Assembly: GCA_036897485.1 (NCBI GenBank)
Contig: JAYMTF010000138.1
Span: 1 to 50,389 of the forward strand
Source of the DNA: Pelargonium nanum
Taxonomy: Eukaryota > Streptophyta > Magnoliopsida > Geraniales > Geraniaceae
Length of the DNA: 50,389 bases
Direction of reading: 5' to 3'
Each line of letters begins with the position of its first letter. The stretch's first letter is position 1. Of this stretch, positions 45,343-50,389 are shown piece after piece. A program made the position numbers and the translations under genes. Below the pieces are notes generated by a model. It had not been told where the DNA came from. It did not search any database and saw only the letters and a program-made list of their open reading frames with translations.

Positions 45343-45844
45343 AGTTTTGTGGTTTCCACAAACTACGAGAACTACTGGAATATGAACATTGACAATTCCT
45401 TTATATACATACATATGCCAAATTTTCTGCTTCAATAGCTATGGAATTGAGGAAACTTTTATAATTCAAATTGTGCCAGATTCACAGTAACATTCTAAGG
45501 AACTCACTTTTTTTTTGTCAGATTCTTCTTGTTAACTCAAATAACATACTTGTTTTGCAATTATTTTGCAGCGTTCCATTTACCTCTCTACGATTGGACT
45601 AGGTGAGGTTTAATATTAACTATCTCCTGAGCCGTCAATCTAATTGATCCTTAGTGTCACTGATATACAAACTTCACTTTGATACCCGAACGTGAATCTT
45701 CAATTTGTACCAATTTTAGTTCATCAACTTTTATTTCGTACCAAATTTGACACAAAACATTGGTGTGAAAATTCAAAAGATACAGATATAAGATTTAAAG
45801 CCACAGATAAAATTCAAAAGAACAATAAAGTTAGAACCTCAATT
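45343..45844. other. 502-base gap between convergent GDI and PAS2 stop codons
   Basis: It must contain the 3' untranslated regions of both genes, which may overlap. A stretch at 45640-45740 with 'gatatacaaacttcactttgatac' and 'caatttgtaccaattttagttcatcaactttt' resembles MITE termini. No coding is supported; the frame 45692-45973 is antisense to the PAS2 last exon. Confidence 0.5.
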
Positions 45845-48800
45845 CTACTCCCTTTTGGATTTGGAGAGTGCTCTCTTCCTCTGTCCAAGCATATAATTGT
45901 ACATATGAGGACTGCCTGCCATTTTTCATGCACCATCCAATCAATTAGCAAATCAGCGAATAGAAGGCATTGACTCATGTGTTTACGGTGCATGTGTTTT
46001 ACAGGTGTAAAGTAATTTGTAAACAACTGTCGGTAAATTTTAGACTTATTGGTGAATTAAAAAAGATCATTGAAAATAAGAAGAAAAAAAAAATGAAAAA
46101 GCAGGTAATGGTAGGCCTAGAATGTTCATCAATTGAACTTGCAGACATTTATTGATGTAGAGTGGTAAGTTTCAAGCATTTATCGGTGAGTTAAAAAGAC
46201 AGTTGAAAATAAGGAAAATAATAAAAAGTAGGTAATATTGGGCCTTTGATGTTCATCAATTGAGCTTGCAGACATTTATTAATGCCGAGAGGTACATTTC
46301 GAACATTTATCTGTGAGTAAAAAAAAAAGGACACCATTGAAAGTAAGGAAAAAGAAAAAGTAGGCAATGTTGGGCTAAAATCGTTTCTTGGTTAAACTTG
46401 CAGATATTTATTTGTGCAGAGTACGTTTTTGAGGTACATGTAAAAAAAACTCATTAAAGCACACGAGTTTCACATTTCTCATCACATCAACAAATGGGTA
46501 CGAAGAAGCCAAACATACAAATGACGTAATGTATGCAAAAGAAGAATTATAAATTCATACCTGGGACGTATATTCCTAGAGTGACAATTGCAGCGTAGAA
46601 ATTATCAAAAGAGAAGTTCCATTTGTTGGGCATCCTAATACAGTATTTCTCGGATTCCTGCATACAACTCGAATTGCTTAGTAATCAGCAAATCTGGTGT
46701 GCTACTAAGGATATTGATGGCTATTACATGGAGCAAATAAATAAGCTACGCATCCTATAATCAGTGTTAAGTTTCTCATTTTTGTAAAAATTAAGGATAA
46801 ATTAGTACTTATTATGATTGGACTTTTCTCCTCATAATTCCATGTGCTATTGAAGGGAGTGCTACGTAATCAGATCATGAAACAATGACACTTAATTTTG
46901 GACAAAAATACAGAAAACATGACGCTTAATTTGGAATGAAGGGAGTGCTACATAATAAGATCACGAAAAAAGAATATTGGCGAGAAGCTAAAGTTGCACA
47001 GAGTATTAGATTTAGTGAAGTCTAGCTTTAAAACATCCGTTGACTTGTTACCTTGATATATGGTAGGGCGGTATATATAAGACCAACTTCACTGGTGATG
47101 CCAGTAGGATACAACAACAAGAAGGTGCTATACCTGCAAATAGAGATCAAAGATTAAAAAGAATGACCAAAGGACTTGAATGCCTTTATGAAATGACCAT
47201 AATTGCGTGTTTTTTACCTGAGCCACAACAGCCATGAAGGTGCAAACCCAAGCGCTTCCTTCAGGCCGAAGAAAGAATACCTAATAATCTGCAGTAAGCA
47301 ACAAGATATTATTCATTGTCAAACTTGAAAAGGAAACCTTAGAAGATTTTTGGTATCTATCGAGAAACGATATGAACAATCAATTAATTTCCAGAATGGT
47401 AGGAGTCATTAGACACAAAAGCATCAGCACTGCAACAATAGAGAACAACACTATTTGATTTGAACATGAATCACATAGTAACTTTAACAGTATGAAGATC
47501 ATTTTTCTTTATTTACAAAAGCAGATTTACACAATGAGAGAAGGTACTATTCAATGAATATGTCAATTGCGTATTTGACATTTTGTCACAAGCCCACACT
47601 TCTATAACGAGAATATCTATTGGTAAAGGTAGGTATATTCTTAAATAGTTTAATTGAATCGAAATTTTTCCCCTAAGTAACAATCAATACAATAAATGAA
47701 ATCATAGTCAAATTGGAATCAACCAAAGCAATCCACTTCACTTCATTGTCATTTTTCAATTATTATAATATTTGATTCAACCATACACTTAAAGGCTATA
47801 GGAAGCATAATTTTCATACTCATTCCAATTGTTATACTCCCTAATCCAACTATACACTTAAAGGCCATACACAGCGCAACTTTTCATACTAGGTAATACA
47901 TATGTTTCTATCACGATTACTAAGTTTTATTCTAAAACATAGTATAAATAGCAAAAACCAAAGCAAAACGAAAAGTTGAGCATATACTGTACTTGCCTCC
48001 GTGATAGACCAGCTGATGACCAAAGAAGTAGCAAGTATATGAGTTTGAGTCTGCACATGGTCACAATTCACAAATCTATTAGTTAAAACTTATAAGAAAA
48101 CGAACAATTAGATTACCGAAAGCTAAATAGAGTTTCAAGTTCAAACCTCAGGGAAGCTCCATAGGATGCCCCAAGTCACATACAACCTTGAACCTATCTG
48201 TGGCAGTGTTGCTGACACCGGAGATCTCACCAAACCTTTTTGAATACACAAAACCTAAATTTAACTCGACCGCACAAGAATTGTCTAATTCATTAATCAA
48301 TAACATAACGAACTCAGAACACTCACCTAATAGACCGTGAAGAATCTGTTGTGCACAAAAATAAAATAAAAATAAATCAAATGAACTTCCATGAAGTAAA
48401 GTCTGATTTTCCAGGAAACATTAACAAACAGAACAAAAACTGAGAAATAAAGACAAAACAGTGAGACTGAGAGTAGAACCTCCAAAATTTCCTTGAAGTG
48501 AAGTCTAATTTTCCAGGAAACATTTTCCGTGGAAACAAACAGAACAAAAACCGAGAAACAAGAGGACAAAAGTCACAAAACAGTGAGACTGAGAGTAGTA
48601 CCTCCAAAACGGCGACAGTTTGAGCAAGCTGAAGAGGCCTCTCGACCGCACTGTAAACTTGTTCATGACCAGACTCCTTCAAAGTCTTAAGAGCCAAAAA
48701 CAGCACCTGAAGCCTGAAACATCGCACAAATTCAACAAAAAATCAACAGTCGATTCTTATAGCAGTTCATCACACAAATTCAACAATAAAATCAACATTC

Positions 48801-48909
48801 GATTCGTAAAGCAGTTCACGAATGTGTAGCAAACTTGCCAGCCGAAGAAGATGGTCCAGTTGTAGATGGAGAGGTAAATACGCCTGAGGAGCGACAAAAA
48901 CTGTCTCAT
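45845..48909 (-). CDS. PAS2: Very-long-chain 3-hydroxyacyl-CoA dehydratase PASTICCINO2, 9 exons
   Basis: Predicted 221-residue ER membrane enzyme for the third, dehydration step of very-long-chain fatty acid elongation. Exons: 48909-48839, 48713-48602, 48345-48327, 48235-48147, 48050-47997, 47288-47218, 47133-47052, 46657-46561, 45915-45845. The protein reads RRIYLSIYNWTIFFGW…, ALKTLKESG, RPLQLAQTVAVLEILHGLLGLVRS, SFPE, SLVISWSITE-IIRYSFFG and ends KRALSKSKRE, like Arabidopsis PAS2 (also 221 residues). Catalytic Tyr147 and Glu154 sit in LLYPTGITSE. Intron 5 starts GCAAGT; only this GC donor keeps the frame. Intron 1 probably also uses GCAAGT, giving the family-typical W-x-Q-V-L; a GT donor (exon end 48835) joined to an acceptor before 48706 would also keep frame. 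An in-frame upstream ATG at 49002 would add 31 residues without family support. Confidence 0.93.
45995..46440 (-). repeat. Three tandem repeats in PAS2 intron 8
   Basis: Three units of roughly 130-150 bases share catttatc(g/t)gtgagt, ttgaaa(a/g)taagga, gtaggtaat.ttgggc and ttgcaga(c/t)atttatt. They fill most of intron 8 (45916-46560) and do not overlap an exon. Confidence 0.85.
46790..46990. mobile_element. Stowaway-like MITE remnant in PAS2 intron 7
   Basis: atgacgcttaatttggaatgaagggagt is close to the usual Stowaway right end (cttaatttgggacggagggagta). A second partial copy (gaagggagtgctacgtaat, 46853) lies 80 bases before gaagggagtgctacataat (46938), so the end is duplicated. Confidence 0.5.
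48383..48610 (-). repeat. Tandem duplication across the PAS2 exon 2/intron 2 border
   Basis: Two copies of about 105-120 bases share tttccaggaaacatt, aaacagaacaaaaac(t/c)gagaaa and acagtgagactgagagtag(a/t)acctccaaaa. On the coding strand the second copy holds the true exon end and donor TTTTGGAG|GTACTAC at 48602. The intronic copy repeats TTTTGGAG|GTTCTAC at 48480. Confidence 0.9.
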
Positions 48910-49742
48910 ATTTGGAATCTGAGACGATCTGGATGTGGATTCTAAGAGAATTGAGACGGAGATTCCAAGACGATTGAGAGGGGGAGAGAAATTATAGAGC
49001 AAAATTGAGAGCTAGAGAGAGAAAATTCAAAAATCTCTCTCTTGAAATTATGAAGAATTTATGGAGAATTTAAATAGTTGTAGCTGAGACAGTTGAGCAG
49101 ATCAACAACCACACGAACAGTATGGGATCTGAAGACGTGCCGAAGAGAAGAAAAAATTCAAATCCTTTTCGATACGCTGTCGTTTGAACGAGTGGGAACT
49201 GAAAATCAAATAGAAGTATTTTAATTTGATTGGAATGTAGAATCTAAAATATTCTACATTTATACAAGAAAAATAACCTAACAAAGAGTTTGAAAATATT
49301 AATTTTTATTTATTTATAATATCAGTTAGTCAAAGCTAACAAAACAAAAATATAAATTATGCGTGTTAGATTTGAACATATTTTTTGTCATATTGAACTA
49401 TTTGATATATAAGTCGTATTCATATTAAACTTGTAAAACACAAACGATGTTGTCAAAAATGTCTCATGTTCATATTTCAGACTTGAGCACAACTATTAAA
49501 CCTTCAATATTGTACGTGCAAGAATTGTCAGCTCTACTATTAGCTACTCGAAGATCAATAATCAGCTTTCATTTTCAATTTTACACAAGTGAAAAATCAT
49601 AGAACATTTGTTTGTCTTTACATTTTGCACAACACAGCAAAAAATGTACCAACACAGGAGTTTCAGATTCAAGGATCAACCCTCGTTGCAAAAGCGAAAC
49701 TCAGGTGTCTGTCTATACAAGAAAAAATGTGAGATAAATCTA
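48910..49742. other. PAS2 leader/promoter and KU80 3' flank
   Basis: The PAS2 leader contains a 9-bp stem, agagagaga (49014-49022) and tctctctct (49034-49042), with an 11-base loop. It also has the in-frame upstream ATG at 49002. The stretch 49260-49500 is AT-rich with MITE-like words (tgtcagctctac at about 49527). The KU80 3' untranslated region lies left of 49743. No other gene is seen. Confidence 0.5.
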
Positions 49743-50059
49743 TCACTCGACCATTGGCTCCGATTTGACTAGAAAGCTTCTCGCTTCTTCATCTGTAACT
49801 TCACTGCTCGGAAAGCAAAATATAGAGGATTTTTAGTTATGATCAAGAAAAGCGAGCTACATGATTAATAATGATTGAAATGAATGCAAGCGATTGTGGA
49901 ACAGAAACGAATATAGGAATAGAATGGAAACCTGTCATCGGCTTCTCTCTTGGTGATCAACGTGATGTCTTTGGAGGCAAGGAATTCGCAGAAATCGTTG
50001 AGCTGATTCTTCTGACAATGGCGAAGGTCATGTAGGAAATCGTTGAACTGTTTTGGTTC
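49743..50059 (-). CDS. KU80: KU80 (XRCC5) C-terminal end, last two exons only
   Basis: Partial gene running off the right edge. Visible exons are 50059-49932 and 49806-49743, giving the last 63 residues of the Ku80 subunit of the Ku70/Ku80 DNA-end-binding heterodimer, which acts in non-homologous end joining and telomere maintenance. The peptide contains FNDFLHDLRHCQKNQLNDF, KDITLITKREA and SSEVTDEEARSFLVKSE. These align in order with the Ku80 C-terminal domain as I recall it from human (FNNFL…LNHFW…[23 protein letters not shown]). The acceptor before 50059 is TTTGCAG and phases join correctly across the intron 49807-49931. As in other plant Ku80 proteins, the end stops soon after this domain. 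Upstream exons lie outside the window. Confidence 0.85.
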
Positions 50060-50389
50060 CTGCAAAGCACAGAAGTTGAAAGTTATACAACAATTGTTGG
50101 CTTATTCGTAGCAATAACCTAGGCACAGTTAAGATGGATAAGGCAATTCGGGTTTCAGATCGGGGTTTTTCGAGTTGGAAATACATAACCCGATCTGCAT
50201 CTCTTGCATGGCAAAGCTGATATAACCTGAAAATTAATCGGGTTTAAATTGCAAGCTCTACTAAATAGGAAAAAGTACCCCAGGGGTCCTTGAAGTATCT
50301 GGAGTGTTCTGCTCGGGTCCTCAAACTATAAGTTGTTCCGCTGGGATCATAGTTCACTTGTTTTTGTTCCCGCGAAGGACATTCCGTCA
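50060..50389. other. KU80 intron with transposon-like sequence to window end
   Basis: No further exon is recognised. The part 50123-50260 (ggcaattcgggtttcag … gggtttaaattgcaagctcta) has the words and right end of the hAT-like MITE group. The last 110 bases (ccccaggggtccttgaagta … gttcccgcgaaggac) read like the terminus of another dispersed repeat cut by the window. Confidence 0.4.

Noticed and set aside
45995..46440. Possible duplicated last exons of PAS2 inside intron 8
   Set aside because: None of the three units encodes the HMY..MLGQRKRA peptide on the minus strand; the true exon is at 45845-45915.
48309..48835. Extended minus-strand frames through PAS2 intron 2 (SQSHCFVF-type peptides)
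   Set aside because: Frame read-through of a duplicated intron; phase and family match place the exon end at 48602.

Overview
The window is nuclear DNA of a flowering plant, most likely a eudicot. The evidence is AT-rich intergenic DNA, many short introns with plant splice signals, a plant tRNA gene, plant SINEs and MITEs, and plant-only gene families. The species cannot be named from sequence alone. Seven protein genes and one tRNA gene can be supported. Six of the proteins are complete in the window and one is cut by the right edge. Exon structures were derived by hand from splice signals, reading phase and remembered family sequences, not from transcripts.

Layout, left to right. Bases 984-1934 (-) hold an intronless mitochondrial dicarboxylate carrier. 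Bases 3585-3666 (-) hold tRNA-Ser(GCU). Bases 4865-12924 (-) hold a 17-exon GPI ethanolamine phosphate transferase 2 (PIGG/GPI7). Bases 13848-27710 (-) hold a 23-exon KIN-14 kinesin of the KAC1/KCA1 type, which acts in actin-based chloroplast movement. Bases 27711-33611 are a transposon-rich intergenic block. Bases 33612-37604 (+) hold an SVP/AGL24-type MADS-box gene. Bases 39271-45342 (+) hold a 13-exon Rab GDP dissociation inhibitor. Bases 45845-48909 (-) hold PASTICCINO2, the 3-hydroxyacyl-CoA dehydratase of very-long-chain fatty acid elongation, convergent with GDI. Bases 49743-50059 (-) hold the last two exons of KU80.

The genes do not form a pathway; this is an ordinary plant gene neighbourhood. 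PIGG and PAS2 act in the ER membrane, GDI in vesicle traffic, KAC1 at chloroplasts and plasma membrane, and the MADS factor and KU80 in the nucleus.

I found no convincing new multi-gene system. The unusual signals are structural. (1) Three genes (KAC1, GDI, PAS2) carry tandem duplications starting at an exon-intron boundary, so copies of the real 5' splice site are repeated inside the intron. (2) PAS2 has one well-supported GC-AG intron and probably a second. (3) At least six tRNA-derived SINE insertions with recognisable target-site duplications are present, including a 61-bp mini-insertion made from the 5' half of the element; five lie in the block upstream of the MADS gene. (4) There is a family of hAT-like MITEs, plus Stowaway-like and other MITEs, and a decayed LINE fragment in a PIGG intron. 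(5) G-box clusters lie upstream of KAC1 and GDI, and a perfect CArG box lies just upstream of the MADS gene.
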